NCBI GenBank assembly: GCA_965200945.1
Contig: OZ241749.1
Span: 372,001-436,000, forward strand
Direction: 5' to 3'
Source of the DNA: JADCRZ01 sp965200945
GTDB lineage: Bacteria; Bacteroidota; Bacteroidia; Chitinophagales; Chitinophagaceae
Length of the DNA: 64,000 nucleotides
Of this stretch, positions 19,478 to 28,387 are shown in pieces. Within the stretch, counting starts at the first letter, position 1, and each line of letters opens with the position of its first letter. Below the pieces are notes generated by a model. It saw only the letters and a program-made list of their open reading frames with translations, ran no database searches and was not told the origin of the DNA. The translations under genes and the position numbers were made by a program.

Positions 19478-19780
19478 ATGAAAGAAAAACAGATCAAGTC
19501 AAGCCGTCGCAAGTACGACGCAACGTTCAAAAAAGAAGTGCTTCAGATGGTCGAATCAGGTCGTCCCATACCAGATATAGCCAGATCGCTGGGCGTGGGT
19601 GAAAACCTCATTTATCGCTGGAAGAGCCGCAGTAAGAACAAGGCGGCAGACACACCTCAAAGCACCATACCAGTTCTGGACCCCGAAAAACTTTCATTAC
19701 AAAAGCGTGTCCGGGAACTGGAGCAGGAGCGTGATATTTTAAAAAAAGCGTTAGCCATTTTCAGCCGTCAGACATCGTGA
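19478..19780 (+). CDS. IS3 OrfA (copy 2)
   Basis: The translation is identical to copy 1, including the seven-A frameshift site. Confidence 0.93.
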   Translation: MKEKQIKSSRRKYDATFKKEVLQMVESGRPIPDIARSLGVGENLIYRWKSRSKNKAADTPQSTIPVLDPEKLSLQKRVRELEQERDILKKALAIFSRQTS

Positions 19781-20649
19781 TGCTATACGAGTTCATAGAC
19801 CATCATGCAAAAGAGTTTCCCATTCAAAAGCAGTGTAACGTGTTAGGGGTTAGTAAAAGCGGCTTTTATGACTGGCTGAGTGGCCGGAGCCATCAAATCT
19901 CTGCCGACCAGGCACAAAAACGCCAGCAGATCATCGGCACCTTCGAACATCACCGCAGCCGATATGGAACAAGACGCATAGTGGCTGCTTTGGCTGAGCA
20001 GGGCCTACAGTTGAGCCGCAGCAAGGTTCGAGGTGTCTTGAAGCAAGAGGGGATGAAAGCCATTCAGCCGCGCAGCTTTGTTCCCCGTACTACCAACAGC
20101 AGGCACAGCTACCCCATAAGCCCAAATCTGCTGCTGGAGCGGCCTGGGCCGCAAAGGATCAATGAGGTGTGGGTGGGTGATATTACCTACATACCTATGT
20201 CTGGGGGAGTATGGGCGTACCTGTCGGTATGGATGGATTTATACTCCAGAAAGATCATTGGATGGGAGCTGATGGATCACATGCGCGAAGAACTGGTGAT
20301 AGCCTCCATGGGCAAAGCGCTGCAAGCCAGAAGTCCACCGGCAGATTTGATCGTTCACTCCGACCGGGGTGGGCAGTACGGAGGTAAAGCGTTCAGAAAG
20401 CTACTGGGCAAAGGGATCAGCCAAAGCATGAGCAGGGCTGGTAACGTATACGACAATGCGTTTATGGAAAGCTGTTTCAGCCGCTTCAAAGCGGAGTTGC
20501 TGCAGGGTGGAATGTTCCAGGGAATTGAAGATGGCTACACAGAGGTCTTCGAGTACATAGAGATGTATTACAACACCGAAAGACTGCATTCATCGATTGG
20601 ATATAAAAGTCCGGCGCGTTTTGAAGCAGCGTATAAAAAAACGAAGTAG
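19780..20649 (+). CDS. IS3 OrfB, DDE integrase domain (copy 2)
   Basis: The translation is identical to copy 1; the D134, D195, E230 triad is present. Confidence 0.95.
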   Translation: MLYEFIDHHAKEFPIQKQCNVLGVSKSGFYDWLSGRSHQISADQAQKRQQIIGTFEHHRSRYGTRRIVAALAEQGLQLSRSKVRGVLKQEGMKAIQPRSFVPRTTNSRHSYPISPNLLLERPGPQRINEVWVGDITYIPMSGGVWAYLSVWMDLYSRKIIGWELMDHMREELVIASMGKALQARSPPADLIVHSDRGGQYGGKAFRKLLGKGISQSMSRAGNVYDNAFMESCFSRFKAELLQGGMFQGIEDGYTEVFEYIEMYYNTERLHSSIGYKSPARFEAAYKKTK

Positions 20650-22452
20650 CTTTATGTGGCACAAACTAGCGGTGAGGTTTTGCACCGAAGAACTATTTAA
20701 TTCAAGGGGCATCGAGCCCCTTGAATTAAGCACAAACAAAGCAGTTCAGTATTACCCAAAGAATTATTTCCTTATTGCTTCACTAAGAGAGTTTACTGTC
20801 CGTCATTTCTGGACCACCTCAAGGGACCAGTTGCCATGCTCAAAGATTTTACCGGACACCTGCAAACGGATGGATACGCTGCATACAACATCTTTGAGGA
20901 TAAGCCAGGCGTAACGCTGCTTCACTGCATGGCACACGCGAGGCGTAAGTTTTATGAGGCGCAGGATAACGATGCGGTGCGGAGTGCATATGCGATGGGG
21001 CAAATACAGTTGCTGTACGGCTTAGAAAGGAAGGCCAGAGAGGAGCAGCTGACACAGGAACAGGTGCTTGAGTTGCGTCAGCGTGATGCGGTACCCATCC
21101 TGGAAACACTTGGCCAGTGGATGAAAGAGCAGTATATGCAGGTGCTGCCCAAAAGCACGATTGGCAAAGCGCTGGCATATAGTATACAGCGGTGGCCTGA
21201 GTTGATGATCTACACCAAAGATGGCAAACTCAACATCGACAACAACCCGGTAGAAAACAGCATCCGTCCGGTAGCTGTCGGCAGAAAAAACTACTTGTTT
21301 GCCGGTAGCCATGAAGCAGCACAACGATCAGCGATGCTGTACTCACTGATGGGCTCCTGCAAACTGCATGACATTAATCCATTCATCTGGCTTAAAGATG
21401 TGCTGGAGCGAATAGCCAGTTACCCTGTCAACAAAGTGTCTGAACTGTTGCCGCAAAACTGGGCTGCTGAAAATAAATAATATTTGCTTCCGTCGTTATG
21501 GCACTTCACCGGAGGGATACGTGCTTCCACTATTTGCTGTATCTGCCTCATGCCAGTTGAAACAATTGCCTGCACTAGCTTGGTATCAGCCGTGCGTAGC
21601 GGAGCTTTTTGCAATTCAAGTTTCTGGTAAACACCTTCCATTTTACTGGTCAGATTATCAATATTTGTAGACAATTCTCTGTTTACCTGTAAACTTGCCT
21701 TTTGCTCTTCCAAAATCTCTTTAAGTACAGATTCAATGATTTCAGTCTCCATATGTATAACGTTTTTAATTTACCAACGGTGGGATCTTCTTATCTTCTT
21801 TTTCCGCTTAGGCTGTTGTAGCAATTCATTAGACGACTGCTCTTTGGTTTCTTCCGGCTTGAGAACCTGTTCAACCATTGCAGTTAACCCAGCCCTTAAT
21901 TTTTCACTTAGCGCTTCGCTGATGGGTTTCATTTTAGGGTCCGGGTTTGATTCTTGACCACCAGCAGTTTTTTTTGAGACAGCCTGTAATCCAGATGGCT
22001 GTGTCAGGTGGGTCATCCTTTGCTTTTCCAATATCCGCTCGATGGTTTGCAAGGAATAGTTTAGTTCACTCCCTTTAACCTTTACTTTCTTGTCATCAAT
22101 AAAGGAAATACCTCTTCCTTTAATTATACGGAAGCCTTTTTCTTTTATCTTCTGCTCAAACTCCTGAAAATTCCTGGATTCTTTCAAAGCCTGCTGAATG
22201 TGTTGCTTTAACTGCTCTTTGCGCCGGTCAAGCCTGGGAAGGTTACGCTGCTCTTTAGGTAAGAACTGTCTGGGGCTGGGTGAGGTGGTCCAGAAATGAC
22301 GGACAGTAAACTCTCTTAGTGAAGCAATAAGGAAATAATTCTTTGGGTAATACTGAACTGCTTTGTTTGTGCTTAATTCAAGGGGCTCGATGCCCCTTGA
22401 ATTAAATAGTTCTTCGGTGCAAAACCTCACCGCTAGTTTGTGCCACATAAAG

Positions 22453-23322
22453 CTACTTCGTTTTTTTATACGCTGCTTCAAAACGCGCCGGACTTTTATA
22501 TCCAATCGATGAATGCAGTCTTTCGGTGTTGTAATACATCTCTATGTACTCGAAGACCTCTGTGTAGCCATCTTCAATTCCCTGGAACATTCCACCCTGC
22601 AGCAACTCCGCTTTGAAGCGGCTGAAACAGCTTTCCATAAACGCATTGTCGTATACGTTACCAGCCCTGCTCATGCTTTGGCTGATCCCTTTGCCCAGTA
22701 GCTTTCTGAACGCTTTACCTCCGTACTGCCCACCCCGGTCGGAGTGAACGATCAAATCTGCCGGTGGACTTCTGGCTTGCAGCGCTTTGCCCATGGAGGC
22801 TATCACCAGTTCTTCGCGCATGTGATCCATCAGCTCCCATCCAATGATCTTTCTGGAGTATAAATCCATCCATACCGACAGGTACGCCCATACTCCCCCA
22901 GACATAGGTATGTAGGTAATATCACCCACCCACACCTCATTGATCCTTTGCGGCCCAGGCCGCTCCAGCAGCAGATTTGGGCTTATGGGGTAGCTGTGCC
23001 TGCTGTTGGTAGTACGGGGAACAAAGCTGCGCGGCTGAATGGCTTTCATCCCCTCTTGCTTCAAGACACCTCGAACCTTGCTGCGGCTCAACTGTAGGCC
23101 CTGCTCAGCCAAAGCAGCCACTATGCGTCTTGTTCCATATCGGCTGCGGTGATGTTCGAAGGTGCCGATGATCTGCTGGCGTTTTTGTGCCTGGTCGGCA
23201 GAGATTTGATGGCTCCGGCCACTCAGCCAGTCATAAAAGCCGCTTTTACTAACCCCTAACACGTTACACTGCTTTTGAATGGGAAACTCTTTTGCATGAT
23301 GGTCTATGAACTCGTATAGCAT
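22453..23322 (-). CDS. IS3 OrfB, DDE integrase domain (copy 3)
   Basis: The translation is identical to the other two copies. Confidence 0.95.
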   Translation of the reverse strand: MLYEFIDHHAKEFPIQKQCNVLGVSKSGFYDWLSGRSHQISADQAQKRQQIIGTFEHHRSRYGTRRIVAALAEQGLQLSRSKVRGVLKQEGMKAIQPRSFVPRTTNSRHSYPISPNLLLERPGPQRINEVWVGDITYIPMSGGVWAYLSVWMDLYSRKIIGWELMDHMREELVIASMGKALQARSPPADLIVHSDRGGQYGGKAFRKLLGKGISQSMSRAGNVYDNAFMESCFSRFKAELLQGGMFQGIEDGYTEVFEYIEMYYNTERLHSSIGYKSPARFEAAYKKTK

Positions 23323-23624
23323 CACGATGTCTGACGGCTGAAAATGGCTAACGCTTTTTTTAAAATATCACGCTCCTGCTCCAGTTCCCGGACACGCTTT
23401 TGTAATGAAAGTTTTTCGGGGTCCAGAACTGGTATGGTGCTTTGAGGTGTGTCTGCCGCCTTGTTCTTACTGCGGCTCTTCCAGCGATAAATGAGGTTTT
23501 CACCCACGCCCAGCGATCTGGCTATATCTGGTATGGGACGACCTGATTCGACCATCTGAAGCACTTCTTTTTTGAACGTTGCGTCGTACTTGCGACGGCT
23601 TGACTTGATCTGTTTTTCTTTCAT
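23322..23624 (-). CDS. IS3 OrfA (copy 3)
   Basis: The translation is identical to the other two copies, with the same slippery A run before the overlap with orfB. Confidence 0.93.
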   Translation of the reverse strand: MKEKQIKSSRRKYDATFKKEVLQMVESGRPIPDIARSLGVGENLIYRWKSRSKNKAADTPQSTIPVLDPEKLSLQKRVRELEQERDILKKALAIFSRQTS

Positions 23625-24147
23625 AAATTCTCTCTAATTTAAGAGAATTTACTGTCCGTGAAAACAGGACCATCTCAGGGCACCCGCTTCAAACCGTACC
23701 GGAGTTCCATCTTCCTGCAGTAATCGGCTATCTTTTTATAGCTGTTGCTGTCGCTTACTGTTCGCTTGTCATAACCAATCCGGTTGGCAACAATATGGAT
23801 GTGCTGGTGATTGGTGTCCCGGTGAAGGATGGCTACATACTGGTTATTCTCAAAACCCATGTCTTTGGCGCATGCCTGGCTCATCTCCATTAGCTTATCT
23901 TTGGATAAGTTTTCTCCTGGTGCAAGACTTAACGTAATATGCATGACCGGTTTTGATAGCTTTGGATTGAGCTGCCTTACGTCATTAAATTGCCGGATTA
24001 GTTCTTTCTGATCTCCAAAGCAGTGATTGTATAACAGAACCTCCGCCCTGTCTTTCATCACTGCCTCCGATGCTGATTGCAGGATTTTGTCATTCAGGCA
24101 ATAGCGTAAACAGCCAGCAAAAGATTGTCCTATTATTACCTTACCAA

Positions 24148-24528
24148 TCATTTCAAATAATTTTTTATTTCACTTGCCAACTCTTTGCAGCGCCGGGATA
24201 ACTGGTTTAACTCCGCCCTTTCGATAGCATTTAATTCATCCATGCTATTTCGTTTTTTTGCTATCTGGTTAAGGTTGGCAGCAGTATGGTTCAGCGTGCC
24301 GGTGAGTAGTAAAACTTCTTTCGGAAGCGTTTTTTCCTGCCTGTCAATTTTTCCGGAAAGCCCCATTTGCCGGAGGTACTCAGAGTTGGTAAGGCCTATG
24401 CATCCGGCCTTATATTCGATAGCTTTTCGTTCCAGCAGGGTGCAGGAAACGGTGATCTGCTGGTCACGTTTGACTGCTTTTTGTGGCCTGCCTCCCTTTC
24501 TGTTCTTTTGTTTAGGTAATTGTTCCAT
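24148..24528 (-). CDS. mobC: Mobilization accessory protein MobC
   Basis: The 126-residue basic protein has an N-terminal RHH-like region (KRDQQITVSCTLLERKAIEYKA, GLTNSEYLRQMGLSG) and the MobC helical segment (LTGTLNHTAANLNQIAKKRN). MobC proteins open and bind oriT for the relaxase. It lies just before the relaxase gene with a 4-base overlap and just after the oriT-like hairpins. Confidence 0.9.
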   Translation of the reverse strand: MEQLPKQKNRKGGRPQKAVKRDQQITVSCTLLERKAIEYKAGCIGLTNSEYLRQMGLSGKIDRQEKTLPKEVLLLTGTLNHTAANLNQIAKKRNSMDELNAIERAELNQLSRRCKELASEIKNYLK

Positions 24529-24574
24529 GCTGCTTTCTTATCGTTTTGTGAATGCTGGCACCGCCGGCATGAGA

Positions 24575-24654
24575 TGGCTTCCTGAATACCGCCCCTGGCG
24601 GGATGAAGGAAGGTAGCGTTTTGGCCCTGCCAAAACATAGCTGGCTCCCTGAAT
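24575..24654. other. Candidate oriT: hairpins between direct repeats
   Basis: Between primase and mobC lies a 126-bp non-coding gap. A 13-bp direct repeat TGGCTTCCTGAAT / TGGCTCCCTGAAT (24575-24587, 24642-24654) brackets two inverted repeats: CCGCC-CCT-GGCGG (24589-24601) and GTTTTGG-CCCTG-CCAAAAC (24618-24636). Position upstream of mobC-relaxase and this architecture fit an origin of transfer. The nick site cannot be placed. Confidence 0.55.
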
Positions 24655-25554
24655 TCAAAGTCCTTTTCTTACTCCCCGGCTTTGCTTTTGTGCATGTTGC
24701 TGCTGAACAAGACCCTCGTTTAAGTCTTTGTGATTTTTATAGAGATGGCTCTGGTCAACGTATTTCCGATCCCACTTCAAAGCTTTTTGAGTGGACGTAA
24801 TTCCGGCATGATCCCGGTCCAGGTACAAATGAATTGCCTCATGTTTCTCCATTAACGGACGGCTTTTTTCAAAGAAAGAAAGGGAATTGAGCACAAGAAA
24901 ATTTGTCAGGTGCTGTTGATTTTGGTGTAGAACCAGGTAAGACAGGAAGCTGAAAAAGCCTTCCATAACTGCAACTTCTTTTGCGCCATTGTCAATCAGG
25001 GTTACATCTTTTGGAGAACTGCTACCTTTGAAATTAGGACTGCGCAGCTCATATCCACCTGAATTGTTTTTAAAACCAATGGCTGCATAAACTTTTCCGT
25101 ATAACTCGTACCGTACCTCTCTGCAATACTTTTCAGCCACTTCATCCGGAATCTTTCTTTGACTCAGGTAATTACAAAGCCAGTAATCAGTGATCTCATA
25201 GGAACCAAGTACATTAATGAGTTTCTTTTCATCTTCGTTTTCAGACTTCGAAACAGGCATGATTTGTTGTGGGTTCAAGGAGGCGGTTCGCAGGTTCTCC
25301 AGCAATTCCTTGACGGAACACTTGTGATACAGAAGACCGAAGTCGATAATATTACCGCCCTTTCCCAAACCGTAATCGTACCACACGTTCAGCTTCCGGT
25401 TTACTTTAAAGGAAGGTTCTTTTTCATCTCTTAATGGTGACAGGTACCAGCAGTCATTGTTTGTGATCCTTTGCGGTCTGAAACCAAGCTTTTCCAGGTA
25501 GGTTACCATGTCGATCTGCCTTGCCTGCCTGCAGGAAAAATTATAGGAATCCAT
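24655..25554 (-). CDS. DnaG-like primase (CHC2 region plus TOPRIM)
   Basis: The 299-residue protein has an N-terminal region like the CHC2 zinc-binding domain of mobile-element primases (SPLRDEKEPSFKVN, WYDYGLGKGGNIIDF), although the canonical zinc-ligand cluster is not obvious. A TOPRIM domain follows with E in VAVMEGFFSFLSYL and DxD in LYLDRDHAG. It probably primes replication of the excised or transferred strand. It ends exactly at the oriT-like repeats. Confidence 0.85.
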   Translation of the reverse strand: MDSYNFSCRQARQIDMVTYLEKLGFRPQRITNNDCWYLSPLRDEKEPSFKVNRKLNVWYDYGLGKGGNIIDFGLLYHKCSVKELLENLRTASLNPQQIMPVSKSENEDEKKLINVLGSYEITDYWLCNYLSQRKIPDEVAEKYCREVRYELYGKVYAAIGFKNNSGGYELRSPNFKGSSSPKDVTLIDNGAKEVAVMEGFFSFLSYLVLHQNQQHLTNFLVLNSLSFFEKSRPLMEKHEAIHLYLDRDHAGITSTQKALKWDRKYVDQSHLYKNHKDLNEGLVQQQHAQKQSRGVRKGL

Positions 25555-25593
25555 ATCAATATTTTTAAGAAATGTAAATAATCAGGAAACTAA

Positions 25594-25755
25594 AAAAGTA
25601 ACTTACTTTGCTTACTTGCTTACTTATTCTGGCGGGTGAAATAAAAATGTAAGTAAGGAAGTAAGCTATAAGTAACTTAAAGTAAGATCCTTCTTACTTA
25701 TTAGAAGCCTTGCCAGTATTGGCATTGAGGCAAATAAGTAAGATAAGTAAGCTGG
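25594..25755. repeat. Iteron-like cluster of TAAGTAA repeats, candidate replication origin
   Basis: Between the primase and the VapE-like gene about eleven copies of TAAGTAA or close variants occur in both orientations (for example ACTTACTTTGCTTACTTGC, TGTAAGTAAGGAAGTAAGC and AATAAGTAAGATAAGTAAGC). Such short iterated repeats next to replication genes are typical of plasmid-type origins. They could instead regulate the flanking genes. Confidence 0.5.
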
Positions 25756-25758
25756 TTT

Positions 25759-26967
25759 TCAGGTTTCATCACGGTATTTGAGGTAATAGGCCTTGATGGG
25801 ATACTCTTTTCCTTTCTGGTAGCGGTTATCCCTTTTGAAACCAAGCATCCTGAGTGCCTTTCCCAACTGGTTGTTTGATATCCTGATCATACCGTTTGTA
25901 GCTTCCTTCAGGCCGATCTCTATCTCGCCTGTTGTCCGGAACAGGTCATGACTTTCTTTTGTGCCGGGAGCGTAATACTTCATGAGCAGCTCCATTTCCA
26001 GGCTCACTACTGTGAACTGCCGGTTCTCTTCTTCGTTTTCTTTCATCTCCTGCGATGTTACATCACACTGAAAGCCGGATTTATACATCGCATAAGCCTG
26101 CGCCCAAACCTCATCAATGTTGATCACTTTGGAATAGTTCCAGTTGATTCCGGTTATTTCAAACGGGATCCATCTTACATTGCCTGTGGGATCGTTTAAG
26201 AATTCAATCAGGTTGGTAGAACCGATGAAACTTGCCCGCCTGGGCAGCTTTTTGGCCTTTCGTTCAAAGGGATGGCGTTCTTTTACGAATGTCTTACTGA
26301 GTATGCTTTTTAAGGTGTTGATCTCTACTTTGGAAAAGGTGGCCAGTTCATCCAGGTTAATGATCAGGTTTTCAATCAGGGCAATGAGGCTATCCTTGTC
26401 AAAGGATATGTTTTCAGCCATATAGTTCCTCAAAGCCGGCGGGTACAGAAACCGGATGAAAGTTGTTTTGCCGGAATCCTGCTCTTCATGCACCAGGATG
26501 ATGGCATTTTTATTGGCATACTGGTCTTCCAGGGCACACTTAACGGTTCTGACCATCCACTTTTTAAAATGCCTCTCAAACCGCTCGGCATTCCTAACTT
26601 TCACATGGTTGCACAGTTTACTGATGTGATCCTCGTTTTTTGCATTCCATACCGGCAGGCTTTCGAAGTAAGTCAGAAATGGATTATACCTGTCCACATA
26701 ATCCGACTTGAGTAAATAAATGAGTTCATTTAAGTTAAGGGTAAAACCTTCCAGCTTCAGCTGCCGGTATATATTAAATTCATTGAGTTCCTCCCACTGG
26801 CTGTCAAACCGCTTCTTAAACTCAATGGAGCCGGTGATCTCATTCAAGCGGAAATGGAACTGTGCTGTTAAATACTTTTCCAGTCTGAAGTGCTCCAGCT
26901 TTTTATCAACCTTGTTCATATGGAATTCACTTTTCTTACCGGTTTGCTGTAGTGGCATAGCCGGCAT
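25759..26967 (-). CDS. VapE-like replication ATPase/helicase
   Basis: The 402-residue protein has the VapE-family plan: N-terminal region, then RFERHFKKWMVRTVKCAL, the P-loop region ILVHEEQDSGKTTFIRFL, Walker B IINLDELATF, sensor FIGSTN and the arginine-rich segment GNVRWIPFEI. The usual Gly of the P-loop before SGK is Asp, so the loop is slightly divergent. VapE proteins act as superfamily 3-like helicases with a neighbouring primase. A second ATG (MNKVDKKLEHF) 16 residues in is an alternative start. Confidence 0.85.
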   Translation of the reverse strand: MPAMPLQQTGKKSEFHMNKVDKKLEHFRLEKYLTAQFHFRLNEITGSIEFKKRFDSQWEELNEFNIYRQLKLEGFTLNLNELIYLLKSDYVDRYNPFLTYFESLPVWNAKNEDHISKLCNHVKVRNAERFERHFKKWMVRTVKCALEDQYANKNAIILVHEEQDSGKTTFIRFLYPPALRNYMAENISFDKDSLIALIENLIINLDELATFSKVEINTLKSILSKTFVKERHPFERKAKKLPRRASFIGSTNLIEFLNDPTGNVRWIPFEITGINWNYSKVINIDEVWAQAYAMYKSGFQCDVTSQEMKENEEENRQFTVVSLEMELLMKYYAPGTKESHDLFRTTGEIEIGLKEATNGMIRISNNQLGKALRMLGFKRDNRYQKGKEYPIKAYYLKYRDET

Positions 26968-26999
26968 GGTTAAATAATTATAAGAAGAATGAAAAGGCG

Positions 27000-27344
27000 T
27001 TAATGCTTCCGGTATCTTTTTCTGTTCTCGAGCATAGGATCAGATGCATCCTTAGGCGGTTCCTTCTTATTAAATTCATTAACCCACTCCAAAAGCGCCT
27101 GTAATTTGATCAGGTAACTCTTGCCCACCTTCATGGCAGGAAGGTTCCGGTGATGGATATAGTGGCGGACAGTGCCAACCGGCTTACGCACGATCTGGGC
27201 AGCTTCGGTCAGATCCAGTAACCGCTCCGGATTAAAGATGTCTGTGCCGGCTTCTTTCTGGTTATTATCAGCCAGAGTGTTTACAGTTGATTGTAACTGG
27301 TCGAGCCTGGAAAGAATGAGCTCGAATGGATTGGTGGTTTGCAT
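27000..27344 (-). CDS. Excisionase-like helix-turn-helix protein
   Basis: The 114-residue protein has an N-terminal coiled region (ILSRLDQLQSTVNTLADN) and a MerR/Xis-type winged HTH (LLDLTEAAQIVRKPVGTVRHYIHHRNLPAMKVGKSYLI). This is the standard excisionase/regulatory protein at the start of the replication module in Bacteroidota elements. It lies 32 bases before the VapE-like gene. Confidence 0.85.
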   Translation of the reverse strand: MQTTNPFELILSRLDQLQSTVNTLADNNQKEAGTDIFNPERLLDLTEAAQIVRKPVGTVRHYIHHRNLPAMKVGKSYLIKLQALLEWVNEFNKKEPPKDASDPMLENRKRYRKH

Positions 27345-27660
27345 TACAGTTGTGTTTAATTGTGAGTAACTGCATGCAAAATGGGGCGGGAGTGATTTTT
27401 ATTCAGGCAGATCAGGGAAGAAAATTAGGCAGGTTTGAGGATTCCTAATCGGTTATGCTATGTAATTGAATTACAATTAATTATGTTTTTAATAGTGAAA
27501 TACACAAGTTTCACAGGATGGAATACGGCGAAAAATTACGTAGGTTTGAAGGAGTGCAAGTGAAAGTAGAGATAAATCTTCCAGGACAGTATTAACGATA
27601 ATAACTCTTGACCAAGAGTAGTTTCAGTCAGGCGTCCATGATAACGGTCGGGTTTATAAA
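27345..27660. other. Intergenic region upstream of the excisionase-like gene
   Basis: This 316-bp gap should hold the promoter for the minus-strand replication and mobilization genes. No convincing promoter boxes, RNA or repeats were found. Confidence 0.4.
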
Positions 27661-28194
27661 TCAAAAATCAAGAGCGTTGTTCTTACTATTTCCTTTTGTT
27701 GATTTCTCATATTCAGCAGTATAATCAGCTGTTTGCATAATCAACTTTCCACCTGTTTTCCCAATTTCTGTGAATTCGCCAGTCACTTTTGAACCGTCCC
27801 ATTTAGTTTCCCAAAAGCCTACGGAATTTTGAGATCTTTGACCTTGGCCAAACAACTCATTAACTGCTTCTAATAGGCATTCAGTAGTTTTGTTGTCTAC
27901 AGTTAATAGCGTTATCCTTTTAAGCTTTGAAGAAATAAAGATCACATATACAGTGGTAATTCGGCATTCACCTACAGATAAAAAGTTGGAATCCTTGACA
28001 TCGTAAAGCATATGGCCTGTCGGCATTGTCATGGGAACGGCCTTCTTCACGATTTTGGAAAACTCCGTCTCGGTCATATCGAATTTCAATGTCTTGTAAC
28101 CATTCTTCTGGTCAATCTTTGATAACTGAGCTGTCGCGGTCACAGACAAAAGGAGAGTTGTAACAAGTGTTGCAAAAAGTGATACCCAAGACAT
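27661..28194 (-). CDS. Hypothetical secreted protein
   Basis: The 177-residue protein has an N-terminal signal peptide (MSWVSLFATLVTTLLLSVTATAQ) with cleavage probably after TAQ. The mature part starts GYKTLKFDMTETEFSKIVKK and contains FWETKWDGSKVTGEF. It reads like a small periplasmic beta-strand protein. No family recognised. It is cargo of the element. Confidence 0.65.
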   Translation of the reverse strand: MSWVSLFATLVTTLLLSVTATAQLSKIDQKNGYKTLKFDMTETEFSKIVKKAVPMTMPTGHMLYDVKDSNFLSVGECRITTVYVIFISSKLKRITLLTVDNKTTECLLEAVNELFGQGQRSQNSVGFWETKWDGSKVTGEFTEIGKTGGKLIMQTADYTAEYEKSTKGNSKNNALDF

Positions 28195-28387
28195 TTCAAA
28201 ATTGTTTTAATTAAATTTACTTCCAGCTTCTTTACTTTGGATGAAAATTACAACTGAAAGCTGAAATGAATTTTAAATTCCAAGTTGATCAAATGTAAAG
28301 TTAATCTATCGCACTTACCGAATATCTAACCTTATGCAGTTTTGAGATTGGAGGAATAGACCAATGGTTTTGACACGAGATTTTCTA

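Larger units (their letters stand above)
19425..20821 (+). mobile_element. IS3-family element, copy 2 (1397 bp)
   Basis: Its sequence length and encoded proteins are identical to copy 1. The ends are TGAGATGG and CCACCTCA, with the duplication AGG at 19422-19424 and 20822-20824. It is inserted in IS66 tnpC in the same orientation as copy 1, 1510 bp apart. Confidence 0.95.
18584..21480 (+). pseudogene. tnpC: IS66 TnpC transposase, interrupted by IS3 copy 2
   Basis: The 5' part (18584-19424) has the coiled-coil start (YEQQSLEVLELRQTVASL), the LIYGSKTEKF segment and the catalytic-core start (DYLHVDETPIKVLD). The 3' part (20825-21480) continues PVAMLKDFTGHLQTDGYAAYN, CMAHARRKF and NNPVENSIRPVAVGRKN. 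Joined without the IS3 copy and one AGG duplication they give an unbroken 498-codon frame, normal for this family. No functional transposase can be made as it stands. Confidence 0.92.
16385..21520. mobile_element. IS66-family insertion sequence, itself interrupted by two IS3 copies
   Basis: The terminal inverted repeats are GTATCCCTCCGGTGAAGTGCC at 16385 and its complement ending at 21520. Both ends are flanked by the 8-bp target duplication GTGCTTCC (16377-16384 and 21521-21528), the size typical of IS66. The three-gene tnpA-tnpB-tnpC plan is complete. Subtracting the two IS3 copies leaves an element of about 2.34 kb. Both outer transposase genes are broken, so it cannot move by itself. Confidence 0.93.
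16093..21752 (-). pseudogene. 171-codon coiled-coil/membrane protein gene of the mobilization operon, split by IS66
   Basis: The N-terminal part (21521-21752) reads METEIIESVLKEILEEQKAS and on to RQIQQIVEA. The C-terminal part (16093-16376) reads QPKNIVRQFRFLLFPE, a membrane segment (LLFWMMIFLLATYLFVLG) and ends DTWQKSH. Removing the IS66 element and one copy of its 8-bp duplication joins both parts in frame into 171 codons. The intact product would have an N-terminal coiled coil and one TM segment. It follows the relaxase gene by 18 bases in the same direction, so it belonged to the mobilization operon. Its exact role is unknown. Confidence 0.85.
22281..23677 (-). mobile_element. IS3-family element, copy 3 (1397 bp, inverted)
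   Basis: This is the same element as copies 1 and 2 in opposite orientation. On the plus strand it begins TGAGGTGGTCC and ends GGACCATCTCA. The duplication GGG flanks it (22278-22280, 23678-23680). It interrupts the relaxase gene. Confidence 0.95.
21771..24151 (-). pseudogene. Relaxase/mobilization nuclease, split by IS3 copy 3
   Basis: The N-terminal part (23678-24151) carries the relaxase start (MIGKVIIGQSFAGCLRYCL) and the metal-binding histidine motif ILHRDTNHQHIHIVANRI. The C-terminal part (21771-22277) continues SPRQFLPKEQRNLPRLDRRK and ends KKKIRRSHRW. Removing the IS3 copy and one GGG (CCC) duplication restores an in-frame 326-residue protein. Such MOBP/MobA-type relaxases nick oriT and pilot the strand during transfer. 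The split leaves the N-terminal catalytic part possibly expressible, but without its C-terminal half. It overlaps mobC by 4 bases (ATGA). Confidence 0.93.

Noticed and set aside
21771..22505. A 244-codon frame that joins IS3 sequence to mobilization protein sequence
   Set aside because: It starts inside the IS3 copy. Only its last part is genuine relaxase, so the chimera is not a gene.
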